From Lithospermum erythrorhizon (taxonomy: Eukaryota; Streptophyta; Magnoliopsida; Boraginales; Boraginaceae), in NCBI GenBank assembly GCA_019722365.1, contig JADFUC010000113.1, positions 124,001 to 188,000 on the forward strand: DNA of 64,000 nucleotides, in the 5' to 3' direction. The notes under the pieces were generated by a model. It ran no database searches, was not told where the DNA came from, and saw only the letters and a list, made by a program, of their open reading frames with translations. The translations under genes were made by a program, and so were the position numbers. This document shows, piece after piece, positions 24,430-37,145 of the stretch (position 1 is its first letter; each line of letters begins with the position of its first letter).

Positions 24430-25267
24430 ATTTACATCGCTAACATGCCCCAACTTTTACAATATCCACGCAGCTCAAGAGTCTACAAGGGAAGCTATTA
24501 CCTTCGTTTGTTTCATTTCAACTCGTGGAGATGCCAACCTTTCACCGCTTAATGTTAAAAAGGCACTTTATTTCTGATCGGGACGAACACGCAGTAATGC
24601 TTTCACAAGTGTCACAAATCGTACCATTAAACCGTCTGCTACCGCATCTACCCAAGGAAAACCACTAATCCTTTACATTGTAGCGCAGGAACGATCGGTG
24701 GGCACATACTCACACAAGAAAATGAGGAAGGAAAGGAGAACACATTGTACTATCTGAGTCGACGATGACGACCGTCTGCTTTCGTGATGCGCCGACCAGC
24801 CAAATCTTCTCGAAGCAACTTCGATACGCCTCGTCCAAATGTGGAGTTCCCCGCCAAACAAAGAGCGTTGCCCAAATGAAATACATGATTTAACAAGTCA
24901 AGAAGGATCTAAATCAGTTTTAGTTTCTAAAGATAAAATTTGAGCACGTTGAACTTACTTGATTCGACCTCAAGGCTTACCTTTATAACTCATCCGGACC
25001 GCTACTTCGTCGAGTCTGGCGGTGGCCCTTTTATTTCTCAAGTTGATAAATGGTTTTGTGGCTCATTAAGGGGTCGAGTAATTGCGATCTTAATTGCCTC
25101 TAAATTAAGCCAAACCATGTTGTTAGTCTGGAAACATTACTTTCAATCTCATACTGTCCGTTTAATCTCAAAAGCAAATCCAATCAAATATGTTATATTG
25201 AAACCTGTTTTATCTAATCGGTTGGCAAGATGTTATCTCCAAATTCAACAATTTGAAATGATATATA
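24430..25267 (+). pseudogene. RE3 RT C-terminus and RNase H, part 1
   Basis: At 24650-24760 the frame reads GKPLILYIVAQERSVG, then KENTLYYLSR: the start of the RNase H domain of plant gypsy elements. At 25099-25267 an intact frame carries WKHYFQSHTVRLISKANPIK and then PVLSNRLARCYLQIQQFEM, the next part of RNase H. The catalytic RT half (YVDD) expected before 24430 is absent, so a deletion of several hundred bases is likely. The frame is cut at the RE4 insertion and continues at 33802. Confidence 0.75.
25263..25267. repeat. Target-site duplication of RE4, left copy
   Basis: ATATA directly precedes the TG start of the left LTR and is repeated exactly after the CA end of the right LTR (33802-33806). 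Five bases is the usual length for LTR retrotransposons. Confidence 0.85.
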
Positions 25268-27375
25268 TGTTAGCCTATATGATGTAAAACCTTGGGTAGG
25301 GGGTGAATATGGCTTAAGAGTGTCTTTGATCAGCTTTTTCTCGACTTTCTTAAGAAAGTTAATACAATTTCACCGAAATACTACTTTTAATGATTTGTAA
25401 ACAAACGCTGAATAGCTAAAATAATATTAATGTACTGCTTAAACTATGTTTGATTTGATATATGAAACACAATACAAATACAAATCAAACAAATAATATA
25501 ATTTTAACCAATGCCAGAAATAAACAATTAAGTTCAATTGACCAATCTATTATGTGGTGATATGAAAACACAAATTTAATTTTAATCTTTATGTTTTAAA
25601 CAAATTATATGCATACATAATTAATATCGTATTCAAGCATATAATAGAATCCTAGCAATTTTGTGTGCATATAAATAATATAACCAATAAAGTAAAGAGT
25701 AAGTGAAAAGAAGATGCAAACCTCTATTATATTTTGGTTGCTCACACCTACATCCCGACTCCAAGGCTTCCCACCTTAGACTTCACTAGAAATCAGTCAA
25801 GATTTCTCCAAAAAGTCGTGTGAAGTCTAAACCAATTTGACAACTCCCCGTTAATCCAAGCCATGTCCCCAGATTTCAACCTCTTACCACCAATTAAAGC
25901 AACCCAAGGAATCTCCTTAAGATTTTCAACTCAATCAAGTCGGAGACGCAACTCCACTACCTCGAACACTACGACACAATCTCCCGATTCCTGTACCAAG
26001 AAGCCCCCACAACACCTCGGACCCTCAAGCCTCTAGCTACAAGATCAAACCTTAACTTAATGGAATATCTCTTTATAGAAATAGATGTATTTTATCCTCG
26101 AAATTCAAATACTCCCCCAACGAGCCACAATTGATTACAAATGTTTAGCACAAACTTACAACTTCTTAATGAGTGTATAATAAAACTGCTTCCTCAGAAT
26201 TTAACTCCTTTGTGTCGAGTTAGGCGTTTATATCGAAGTTCTCGCTTGAATTTCCTTGAATACGAACGTTTAATATGTCGGAGATGATGCACCCCCTCTC
26301 GAAAGTTAAATTTTATCAAACACTTCAAGGTGTGCTCCTTTAACCTTTAATCTCTTTGAAATACGAATTAAAACCCAACTAAAAATCTTTTCAAGAATCT
26401 TAATCAAGCTATTAGTTCATGCAGTAGTTTCAATGTTTCAAAATGCAGATTTCTTTTGCTTCTAAGATTGTTGTAAAAAATGTTGTTCAAAGGCTTTGAA
26501 TCAAAGGAACTAGCTAAACAGGGTGTTGGAAAACGGGAGTTCAACGTCTAAAAACGCTAATTTCGACCATCGAGACCTCATGTCTCTAATGTACCACAAA
26601 TTGCAGTCATTTCAAGCACGAGATCCTCCATCGAGATCTCCCCAATCCAGACCCCAATGGAGACCCCATGGAGACCTTAGATTTGATCCAATGAGACCCT
26701 ATCGCGACTCCCATCGTGATGTCTCCAACTGAGAACATATGTCACCACGAACCACTCTCAAAAATAGTTTCCTATAACTCCGATTTTGACGATTCAAAAA
26801 TGCGCTTTTGAAAGCTCTTTAAACCCTCTTTTAGAATATGAGATCAAACTTGAGACTTATTTTGTATATCATTTTAAGATATAAATATTTTAACAAATGC
26901 TTTGTCAAAAGATACTCATTCAAAAGCTCATCAAATCAAAGTAGAAAATCAAAGTAAAAGCGTTCAAAACATGACTTTTACCTAAGTTCGCTTGATTTCA
27001 AGGATCGCTCTCTCTTCCGATCTTGGATTCTTTGTTATCACTTCTTCAAGATTCTTGGTCCTATCGACTTCGCCTTCAACGACATTCTTTCCATAAGCTT
27101 TTTCAAGTCCTCAATGATCAGCCGTATGATCGATCCCTAATAATCATCACCACCTTGATCTTTAAGCCTTATTTAATGACAAAATATCTTAAGGCTCATG
27201 ACTTTTATTTAATGCCTTCAAAGCCTCAGCTTATGTCATTGATAATCATCACCCTACGTCCGACAAACACCTTTCTAACATGCCTATAAAATAAATCACT
27301 TAAGGATACATGTTAGATAGTAAATCAATGTTTAAGTCATAATTAAAACAAGGTGTACGAACTCGTAGTCCAACA
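25268..27375 (-). repeat. RE4 3' LTR (left)
   Basis: TG start 25268, CA end 27375. It aligns along its whole length with 31690-33801; landmarks are AACAAATAATATAATTT, AACAATTAAGTTCAATTGA, CCAAGGCTTCCCACCT, CATCGAGACC and the closing GTAGTCCAACA. Differences include many short indels, so the insertion is not recent or the sequence contains errors. Confidence 0.9.
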
Positions 27376-27395
27376 AACTCCTCCTTTTGATGATG
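27376..27395 (-). other. Polypurine tract of RE4
   Basis: On the minus strand CATCATCAAAAGGAGGAGTT directly precedes the LTR start TGTTGG. This is the usual copia plus-strand primer and confirms the orientation. Confidence 0.8.
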
Positions 27396-30300
27396 ACAAG
27401 ACATTGATGCCAAACACGTGCCATAAACCAAATATAATGATTAAGTACAAAGACACATTTTACTTAAATTTACTTACTAGATAAGAAGATCAATATGAAG
27501 CATATAAGCATTTAAATTTCATGGCATCACATATACATTCTCCCCCTTTATGTTACATAAAAAAGTACAAATTAAGCACTATTGGATACCACAAACATGT
27601 CAATCAACGGCAGTAATTTGCTGACACCGACATGTCGCATACACAAAGGTGTTAAGATATGTAATGAAATATAACGCGAATGGCTACCTATATCACATAA
27701 AAACCATTTAATCGATAAGAACAAGCGCTGGCCAAACATATGTCATCAAAAAATCTAATTAAGAACATCGACATATGATAAAATATTACTCAATTCTCTT
27801 TTAAAAAGTTTGAAAAGTAATACATCATCCCTCAAACAAAAGTTAATACCTGAAAAAGAAAATCATAAGTTTGTTTCACTCCGTCCTCGAACAAAGTTCT
27901 CTTAGTGGGACGGCAACGCTAATTACAATATCACCTGTTAAAGAAGAGTCCCTCGATCTATGAATTTTATCAAGCAAACCATTTAGGAACAATGTATTTA
28001 TACGTGAATGCAGTATTATACTACTGCTTTTAAGAACGAAAAAATATTTGAAAATCATTACGACACAAGTGGTTTTAACAAAACTTGAAGAAAGAGAAAA
28101 TAAGCAACGCCTTTTGTTAAAACAAGTTGGACTAAGAATCAATGTCTCAAGGATAAAACGATTTGGACACATTGCCAACTTTATTAGATTACACCCCTAT
28201 ATCAAAGATGTGCACTCTCCTTCTCAATAGAAAGCTCAGATATGCCATTAAAAGGATATGTTCAGAGTTAATCACACATCTTCCAAACGCTCAAGTTTAA
28301 ACAAAATTTAAAGCATATCTTGAGCAGGAAGTTGCAAATCACTCAATCTAGAAAATCCCTCTTCACAAAGAAAGTCATAGACTAAGCATGTTGATTTATG
28401 AGATAAGTCATAAGATATATTTAGGATAAATATTTTAGTATAAGACATCTCAAATGATAAGTAAGTCAAATACTCATGAAAGAAATAGATTCCAAAGCAC
28501 AATCAGTATAAGATATTTTTCAAAACCACTTAAATTTTGAAACCAATTATAAACACGCCAAGCTGAAACAAAATACCAAACTGCAAGAGACAAGTTCAAA
28601 TGGCATAAGATTTTGAAAACAAGAAGCACTATCTACTTTTCTTGTACAAGCTAACGAAAACATCAAGACATGAAAAATAATATCATTTCGACCTTAAAAA
28701 CAAAGTTAAGAAGATATTTGTAAACAATAGTTTTTAAGAATAACAAAAAATATTCAAAACAAAATCAAACGACAAGAACATCTCTAAAAATGGACGAGTT
28801 TTGAAATACGAGTTTGAACTCGGTCATAATCTCATGAATTGTCACGACCATATCAAGTTCGCATATTTTAATATATGCATGGCCATGTAGATAATATCGT
28901 CTTGAAAGATTAAACAATTGAACTTTCATGAGATTAGAGACATTCAAAGGCTATTAAATATATATGAAGTCCAGTACCCACTTCCTCTCACATATGGAGT
29001 CTTTAGCAATTTTACTCCCACTACATAGCGCCCATATGAATATATAACCATAATGACTGTATGCAATAGGCAAGTACCCCTCAACCGGGCAAATAAGACA
29101 ATTATGAAGCCTCAAAAACATGAAATACTCTCAAACAAGGCATTAAGCATAAAATAACGAATACATGAAAGAGAAAGAAAGTGAATCCGTAATTACCTAA
29201 TAAGCTCAAAATAAGATAAGAGAAGGTTTAGAAATACTTCATCCAAAGAGCTATTTCTTCCTTCTAAGCATTGTCTCTTGTCATTTTTGGATTTTATCTT
29301 TTGCCTACGGGCTCTTATATTTTCTGGCCTACTTTGAAGCCTATCTTTAAAGCATGACTCTCATTGATTTTTATACTTGACTTTTTCAATTGATTCTCCT
29401 ATTCTAGCCCAAGTGATCTCCACATAGTTTTAGCCCATGAATAAGCTACAATAATAAGCTCAATTGGAGAGTATAGGTATCCAGTATAATGGATCCTTGG
29501 GATTAGTGAAAGCATATATTAAGTAAGATCAAGACAAATCACCAATCGTCTTAAAAACTCAACCCATCTGAAATTATTTTAATATAAGCATATTCATATA
29601 AGAACAACAACATACATTTTTACATATATCATCTGCTTATGATCGCCAAAAAAATAAATTTCATATTTAGCAATGCGTTATACATCAAAACCAAAGAAAT
29701 ACTCATAATAATAAATATAATATATGAATGATACTACACATGATATACGATACTACACAATTTATATACTTAAATCAAGACTCAAGTAAATATGATACTT
29801 TTAGCACATGGAGTCGAGGAAGAAAAGTATATAAACATGCAAGTCGAAAGTTAGTACTCTACAAGACGGCATAATATAATCTTTTTAGTTTACCAATACA
29901 CGCCATTACAATCGACAAGATAAAGTCAAAGAGATTTAAACAAGATAAGACATGTAAAAGCTTTAATCTCAAGAATGACTTTTCGGATGAGTTTTGAAAA
30001 CGACTGTTTTGGATAAAAAGGTTTTTCATGCAATGAAAATATTTATGTAAAAATGCATTTTAACACAACAAAACTAAACAAATCAAAACTCACATATATT
30101 CAATTTGCATAAGGATGCATGTCAATCTTTTAACACTTATAGAATAAACGATAAAGACATCCAACAACAAATAAAGCATGTTGCAAAAAGACATCTATGG
30201 ATCATCAAATCACCCATCAAACAAAAGTTCTCTTAGGGGTGGTAATTGTGTTTAAGGCTCATAGTAACTTCATTCCCTAACAAAAAACCCTCTTAGGAAC

Positions 30301-30538
30301 GGCAAATAACTTGCTCAAACAAGTATTTAAAAAATAACATATAAAATAATGGTAACATCTAATCATACTTGTAGTGCAATAAACCATATATAACGGCATA
30401 ACGAGCAACTAAGATTGGCCAAGATACCAACTTTTTAATGGCCAATGGTTACTGGCCCAAAACAAGGAGTCAAGTTATCACACATTCCATGAAGCCTACC
30501 CATCATCATTCTTTGCACGCTCTCGACCCATAGATCAA
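27396..30538 (-). other. RE4 internal region without recognised coding
   Basis: AT-rich. The open frames of 60-100 codons on either strand (27876-28178, 28765-28947 and others) match nothing known to me. CTCTTAG(T/G)GG(G/T)-like phrases recur at about 27898 and 30229 and a CTCTTAGGAACGG at about 30290, suggesting a degraded local repeat. Pol has apparently been lost. Confidence 0.4.
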
Positions 30539-31330
30539 TCAATGAGGTATTCGTACCCAAATCTTTCGTTGGGTCCATGGGGTTACGAGCCCTTTTACTA
30601 CCTTAAGTATAGTTTTAGCACCTTTTAACATTTTTCTTTGGGTAGGGCATTCATATTTCATATGTCCATTTAAACCACAATAAAAGCATGTAAAATACTT
30701 AGGCTTGTATAGTGGACAATCATGGCAATCATGTGATTTGTGTACATAGATATGCATATCTTCATTTAAGGTGCAAGTACAACAATCACTCATAATATGC
30801 TCATGGGAAATTTCATCATGATTTGTTAGATACAAAATATTTTGAACAATATCATGTAAGCAACCATTATCAATGGATGCTAGCATATTATTATTACAAT
30901 TGGCCTTAACATGATATTATAAAGAATACTAATCGGGGCACGATCATGTGCGTCAAATCAAAGCTGGGCAAGTAATGCCACAGCATATTCTTCATACATA
31001 GAGAATTTCTTACTAAAATCATCATATGAAAATATACTTTCATGCTCTCTTTTGAAACAAATGTCACACTCAAAGTCTTTCTTTCTTTTAAAAATCTTTT
31101 TCAAACGAAGGAAGCTTTTATATCAAGAGTTTTTCATAAAAGTTAAGCTCATGTGACATCTCATCAAGTATTTCTAAAGAGGAAATATTACTCATGCAAA
31201 GAACATTTAAATCATCAATCAATTTATCATTTAGTTCTTTAAACGAAAAGATTTAAATCATACCATCAAAATCAACTATCGACACTACTTCACTTCCTCT
31301 CTTTAATTTCATGTGTCAGCCGAGGTCGAT
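30539..31330 (-). pseudogene. RE4 gag remnant with CCHC zinc knuckle
   Basis: A 115-codon minus frame (30886-30539) holds CFYCGLNGHMKYEC, an exact CX2CX4HX4C retroviral-type knuckle (30647-30688), followed by a WTQRKIWV stretch like the 'KIWVPK' tail of SIRE-like gag proteins. Upstream on the same strand (31250-30900) broken frames give MSHELNFYEKLL and YEEYAVALLAQL-like pieces of gag. Gag would bind and package the element RNA. Stops separate the two parts. Confidence 0.7.
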
Positions 31331-31673
31331 TACTGGTTATTCTTTTTGTCAGTAAAGGTTCCATAGCTTATTCGCATGGTCAAACTTTGGAATCCTAGAC
31401 CTCAACCCATCATCAAGCATCGCTTAGTACTCAATTCTTTTGCGTCACCATTTAAGCTTTGGCATTGACTTTGATCGATCCATTTATTGTTATGCGCGCC
31501 AATAACATATAATCTGTGATCGCTTTAAAAAACTTCATCAGCATGACCAAATCAACAAATATTAGTAAGACAAAGAATGGGAGCAACATTTATGGTCCAA
31601 ACCGACCGAAAGGCACATCAGTATTACTGGGCGCTATATTTCAAGATCGACTTACGAAAAATCAAAAGGTAGA

Positions 31674-31687
31674 CTCGCCCGATACCA
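31674..31687 (-). other. Primer binding site of RE4
   Basis: On the minus strand TGGTATCGGGCGAG follows the LTR end after two bases. The first seven bases match the initiator-Met tRNA complement TGGTATCAGAGCC; the rest is diverged. Confidence 0.75.
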
Positions 31688-31689
31688 CT

Positions 31690-33801
31690 TGTTAGCCTAT
31701 AATGACAACTTTAAAGGAGTAAAGCGAATAAGTGTTTAAGATGTCTTTCACCGCTTTTCACTTTTAAGAAAGTTAATACATATCACCGAAATACTACTTT
31801 AGCAATTTGTAAACAAACGATAATAAAGCTAAAATAATATTAGAACGCCCCTTTAAACAACAACAACATTTGATTTGATATACGAACACAACGCAAATAC
31901 AAAATCAAACAAATAATATAATTTAACCACGCAGTAAATAAACAATTAAGTTCAATTGATCGATCTATTATGGAGATATGTAAAATAGAAATTTAATTAA
32001 TCTTAATGTTCTAAATAATTATACGCAAGCATACATAATTAATATCACATTCACATATAATGTAATCCTAGAAATTCTAGATATAAACAATAAAGCAAAG
32101 AGTAGGGAAAGAAGATGCAAACTTGACACGGTGTTTTTACGAGGTTCGCTAATCTACATCCCCGACCCAAGGCTTCCCACCTGACTTCACTAGAAATCCA
32201 CTCAATGGGTACTTCTTCAAAAGTCAAAGTAAGTCCTAACCAACGTACAACTCTTAACTCCTCGTTAAGAACCCAAGCCGCAACATAGGCTTTCAACTCT
32301 TAGTCTACCACTAAGAACCCATGGAATCTCCCAAGGATTTCATCCCAATCAAGTCGGAGATGCAACTCCACTACCTCAGCACCTCCTATGTCCTATTTGC
32401 TGAGTATTAAATTTTCAACACTACCAAGAATTTCCTCGATTCCTAGTTTCTCGGTAAGCCTCACAACACCTCGGACCTCAAGCCCCCTAGTATAAAGATC
32501 AACTCCTAACTTAATGAGATATCTCTTTATAGAAATAGAGATGATAGTTTTATCCCAATCTAAAATGTGCTCAGCTGGAAATTAAATCTTTATTCATAAA
32601 TATTTAGCACAACTTACAACTCCTTAATGAGTAGATAATAAATTGAAGCTTGTATGAACTCCTTGTTGAGTAGATGTCATATTGAAGCTGTTTGAATTTC
32701 ATTTGAATATAATGTTTAGTATGTTGGATTTATGAATTTTTCTCGAGTAATTTATCAAACACTTGGCAAGGCCTCCTTTCTTAAATTTTTAATCTATTTG
32801 AAAATACGAATCAAACCCAACTAAAAACTTTTCAATAATCTAATTGAAGCATACCCAAGTGTGAGAGTTTTAATGTTTCAAAATGAGAGATTTTGTTCTA
32901 AGAGATTGCTAAAATCTTTGTCAAAGGATTTTCGAATCAAAGTGGATTGAATTGGGGTTAAACAGTGTTAAATGGAGTTCAAACGGTCTAAAATTATTTT
33001 CCTCGAATTCCCCCATCGAGACGCTTACCGAGACCTTCAAGGTCTCGAATGGCCTGCGCCCGGGTCATTTGGTGCAACAGACCCCCATCGAGACCCCATC
33101 GTGACCTCAACGAGCATATGGTCGGTTTAACCCATTTAAAAAATAGTTTCCTCGGCTTGCTATAATTGATTTCTTTGGGCGATTCAAAAATGCGTTGGAA
33201 AACTCTTTTAAACCCTTTAGAATATGAGATCAAACTTGTGAATTTCTTATTTTGAAAAATATCATTTTAAGATATAAATATTTTAATAAATGCTTTTGTC
33301 AAAAGTATACTCTCATTTAAAAGCCTAATCAAACTAAAAGAAGAAAAAGCAAAGCAAAAGTTCAATCAATGACTTTACCTAAGTTCCGCTTGATTTCAAG
33401 GATTGCTTTTCCGATCTTTATTCTCGTTATCACTTATTCATTACTTCTTGGTCCTACTATGACTGCGAACGATCGAATTTTCTCTCTCGTCTTCAAACGC
33501 ATTTTCTTCAAGTGTTTTTCAAGTCCTCAAATGACTAGCTAAGGCTGGGTTGATCCTAATCATCATCACCAGCACTTGATCTTTAAGCTCATTCACGACA
33601 AAACATCTTGAGGCCTATGACTTTTCTCTCAATGCCCAAAGCCTTGATCTTGTGCCGCTGACATGACAATCAATTCTATGTCCGAATAGAACACCTTCTA
33701 ACATGCCCATAAAATAAAATCACTTGGGGTGACACATGTTGATAGTAAATCAATGTTTGGTCATTAAAACAACAAGGTGTACTTGACCTCGTAGTCCAAC
33801 A
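31690..33801 (-). repeat. RE4 5' LTR (right)
   Basis: TGTTAGCCTATAATG at the left edge and GTAGTCCAACA at the right edge. It pairs with 25268-27375. Its GAGACC/GGTCTC block lies at about 33010-33115. Open frames on the minus strand here (32051-32296, 32994-33233) are inside the LTR and are not considered genes. Confidence 0.9.
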
Positions 33802-33806
33802 ATATA
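33802..33806. repeat. Target-site duplication of RE4, right copy
   Basis: ATATA, identical to 25263-25267. Confidence 0.85.
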
Positions 33807-35646
33807 AGTTCCCAAAATAAGTAATTAAAAGCTGGTAATTTTTCACGAACGGAACTCTCCGCCGAATTACTAGATAAGGACGCTGACGGTGATCGAAATA
33901 CTACCGCCTATGGAAGATACTTTGATTTCAAGAACTCAGACAATGAGTTGGAGCCGGTTATTTTCATGATGCTTCGAACAACATGTGCCCCATATTCATT
34001 CTCATTACAACAAATGGGTTCAAATAACGTAAGGGTAATATTAAGCCCCTACGTTCAGTGGAAACGGTGACTGCAAGTGCTGAAAGTTTACGTGACTCAC
34101 AACCGAATATCAACCAACCCTTTTTGGGGATTATGAAGTTAGAAGCCTCAAGCTACTCATATATTACAACCACGAAACTCATGGAATCAATCTAAGACTT
34201 CCTTGGCTGAACATGTTCCAGATCATAAACAAAGCTAAAGGTTTCCGATTCCCTTTGGCAAGCCCTAGTCTTTACATCAGTAGTTCATGGTAGGAAATTG
34301 ATCTCAAGATGTCAAAATTAGGCCTACCACCTATGTTTGAAAATAGAGAAGATTCTTTCGAGTCGCCAGGAAGAAGAAACCCTCAGAATAAGTGTGTATG
34401 CAGAGCGACGAGGAAAATTGACAAATAAACTCGATTGATTATCTTCACATGAAGGCCTTACGAGAATTCAAAGAAGACTCGATGTCCGCCTCGTTAGACC
34501 CCTCGCTTTTGTCTATATTATAAAGAGACACTTCTTAAAAGATCATTTGATGGTGTGTTACTTCAATGGCTTGAAAAAGTTAAGAAAGTACATAAATCAA
34601 TGAGGAAGTCACCTCAAAAGCCATCAATCTTGTCCAAAACTTCTATTTCGGGGATTAAACGGATGCGATATTATTGACCTACCATGGTCAAAGACGATGA
34701 AATTTGTTGGGAAAGATGTCAACCTTCGCCACACAAATTTCATCCACCAACCGCCAGAACCACTACACCCAACCATCTCTCTTCTGCATGGCCTTCGAGG
34801 TAATGGGGACTACATGGTTAAATTTTTACCGACACATTTACATACTCGCTAGAACTAACTATTTCTCTAAATGCTCTCACAAATAATTTCGGTTGCTGCA
34901 ATCTAAAAGAATATGTAGGCAAGTTCATTCGAGTAAATCTCATATATCGGTATGGAGTCCCAAGGTACATCATAACTGATAATGGAAAATAATTCGATAA
35001 TAGCTTGATTACCAACCTATGTGAGAAGTTCAAGTTCAAGAAGTATCATTCTTCAATGTAATTATCCCTAAGTTAACGGATTAGCTGCTTTCAATAAGAC
35101 ATTGTGTAATGTTCTCAAGAAAGTCATAGTGTGCTCAAAAGAGATTGAAACGAAAAGACGGAAGAATCTCTATATGGGCATATAAAATTCACCTACGTAA
35201 CTCTGGCCAATACAATCAACTCCTTTATACTTTAGTATACGCGTAAGCAGCCTCCCTTTGGCGCCGATTCCGCCTCTAGGATAGCTTACATGCTAAGGTC
35301 TCTGCCACAAGAGGCAATGCCGCTGGTTTAAGGTCGATTGAAAGTTAGAGTCTCTTCATGAACAAAGGTCGATTTAATAACAAAGATTGGAATGTTACCA
35401 ATCTCGCATCTCAAAGGCATACAATAAAAAGGTCCGTCAACGATCATTTCCAATGGAGGATACGGCATTTCCTGTATAAGACCAATAATTACACATAAGA
35501 AGCGGAAATAAACTCAGGTCCAAACGTGTGGATGGACCATATGTAATCCGAGAAGTGTACACAAATAAATCATATTTGATGATTTATCAAGAGGGTGTTA
35601 AAGTAGGACCTATCAATGGTCTCTACTTGAAGCTTTATTATCCATA
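33802..35646 (+). pseudogene. RE3 RNase H part 2 and integrase
   Basis: It resumes the RNase H frame after RE4. At about 34710-34800 are HANFIHQPPEPLHPTIS, the zinc-domain end and start of the integrase core in Tat/Ogre-like elements. At about 34915-34990 are the 'IYRYGVPRYI..DNGK' pieces (catalytic D), and at 35075-35130 FNKTLCNVLKKVI. After that come LWAYK.TYVT (35170-35205), KAYNKKVR (35415-35445), GPYVIREVYTN (35540-35572) and the ending VGPINGLYLKLYYP with a stop at 35644-35646. That ending is the classic polyprotein terminus of this lineage. Five or more frameshifts or stops separate the pieces. Confidence 0.8.
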
Positions 35647-36212
35647 AGTTGAAGGGAAACTTCCTCGCCAACACCTAATATAACCGCGGTGACGGGCAAC
35701 CACTCAAATTTACATAGCACGCGGGTTAAATCGCTAGATCTAATTCAATGATATCAGATGTGGGTAAACTAGATCCTCTACCAAAGGTATTGCATGAGTA
35801 TAAACTATGTACAATACCCCTCCCCCCTAAAATTAAAATTTACTTTCGTTGAACTACGTTTGACTTGATTCTCAAGAATGAAATTCCTCAAAGTACGTAG
35901 AAATCCCAAGTTCAGTCAACACAAAATAAATTTGTTGCAAAGTGAGGCAATAAACCATAAATGAAGGAAAGTGAAAAGCGGAACTGGATCATCATCAAGA
36001 AATGAAAAGTTTGATAAAGCATGGAAGCATCGGATGCCTTTTCAGATGTAGAAGAGCTTAATGACGAAGCTGAAAGCAACTATACATCCAATGATAAAGA
36101 TCCTTTTCTTTAATTTGGAAGTAAGTTCACAACTCTCCTTCAGGCGCTAGCTAGACAATACACTAAAGCTTCATTAAGTGTCAAAGTACTGCAAGACCAC
36201 AGCGGGGGCAAA
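35647..36212 (+). other. RE3 3' untranslated region and polypurine tract
   Basis: GAACTACGTTTGACTTGATTC near 35852 is a phrase common in the 3' region of plant Tat-like gypsy elements, followed by a second, diverged unit (GAACTACGCTGG...GGTACGTACGC) near 36497-36543. AGCGGGGGCAAA (36201-36212) directly before TGTTGGATAC is a plausible polypurine tract. Confidence 0.5.
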
Positions 36213-36990
36213 TGTTGGATACATAGCTTTCGAAGAAAAAAGATACTCCCTCAAGTTGCAAATATTTAAAGCATCCTCCAAAGCACGGTATGGGGCACAA
36301 TATTCCTCATTGACACGGTAGGTGAAACTGTTTTCTACCCACCGCGATACTTATGCTAAACTGCTTACATACCCTCTTGAACATGAGTATAAACTGGCCA
36401 CCTCCCGAATAAGAGGACGAGTCATCCAAGCTCCTAAGTATGAGTCTAAACTGCCCAAACCCTCATGGATACGGTGTTGCCATCGTTCCCTACGAACTAC
36501 GCTGGCGCGATCCTCAAGGAACAATCTGCGAGGTACGTACGCATCCTGGAAAGCCTCCTGTTCAATCATATCCTCGGGGAAAGTTCTGGCCTTATAAAGC
36601 AAAGCAAAGTGGAAAAATGGAGTTATTTTCTTTGACGCAAAGATACCAATGTTCGTGATAAGTAATTTGCCACGTAAAGATTCTTTAAAGCAAAATAAAG
36701 TAGAAAAGCACGCAGACATCGAAATAAAAGGCGTTTCATACATTCGCTTCTGAAAACAAAAGAAAAAAGAGCGTAAATGAAAGAGTTCATACACTCAAAA
36801 CAAAGAAGACATAAAAGCAAAAGTTTTAAATCGCTAAGTTCCCTCCGGTCATGGACTATGTCCTCCAAAGCACTACGCACTAGCTCCAAGCCTTTGATAA
36901 GGGTATCAGTTGTGACCATGGTTCAAAGTTTCATTTTCGATCATAGTTTCGGAATGATAAAAATAAGAAACGTTTCGAAAATATTATAGA
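36213..36990 (+). repeat. Possible RE3 3' LTR or 3' tail, truncated
   Basis: It starts TGTTGGATAC after a polypurine-like tract. However, the second GAACTACG unit at 36497 lies inside it, which argues that part of it is still 3' untranslated DNA or a second nested element. No partner LTR was found at the left, so the call is tentative. Several 70-147 codon frames here have no recognisable content. Confidence 0.35.
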
Positions 36991-37145
36991 AATATTTAAG
37001 AAACAATGTGAAATCTTGAAAACTCAAGATAAGTTGTATATACTAAAAAATATTTCCATAAACATAAATATTATATCAAATTTAAATATTCAACCTCATT
37101 AACTAAATTATAAATAAAAGAAAATATTTTTAAATCAATGTTATA

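Larger units (their letters stand above)
25268..33801 (-). mobile_element. RE4: SIRE-like copia element inside RE3
   Basis: It has TGTTAGCCTATA...CCAACA LTRs of 2108 and 2112 bp, a perfect 5-base target-site duplication, a polypurine tract at its left LTR and an initiator-Met PBS at its right LTR, so it reads on the minus strand. The internal part is only about 4.3 kb: gag with a CCHC knuckle is recognisable but most or all of pol is missing. The LTR start and the GAGACC arrays tie it to the RE2 family, though RE4 LTRs are longer. Confidence 0.9.
22396..36990 (+). mobile_element. RE3: Ty3/gypsy (Tat/Ogre-like) element, split by RE4
   Basis: Gag-protease, RNase H, integrase and the characteristic polyprotein end lie in gypsy order (RT-RNase H before integrase) on the plus strand. 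The left part is 22880-25267 and the right part 33802-36212. RE4 sits between them and the RNase H frame resumes on the other side, so RE3 is older. Most of the RT is deleted. The 5' LTR was not found and the 3' LTR is only tentatively placed at 36213. Confidence 0.75.

Noticed and set aside
27396..30538. CRISPR-like or satellite repeats in the AT-rich RE4 interior
   Set aside because: No regular unit-spacer pattern; only scattered CTCTTAGG-like phrases.
36322..36919. Several frames of 72-147 codons on both strands
   Set aside because: They overlap mutually in the 3' region of RE3 and have no recognisable content; more likely non-coding gypsy tail.
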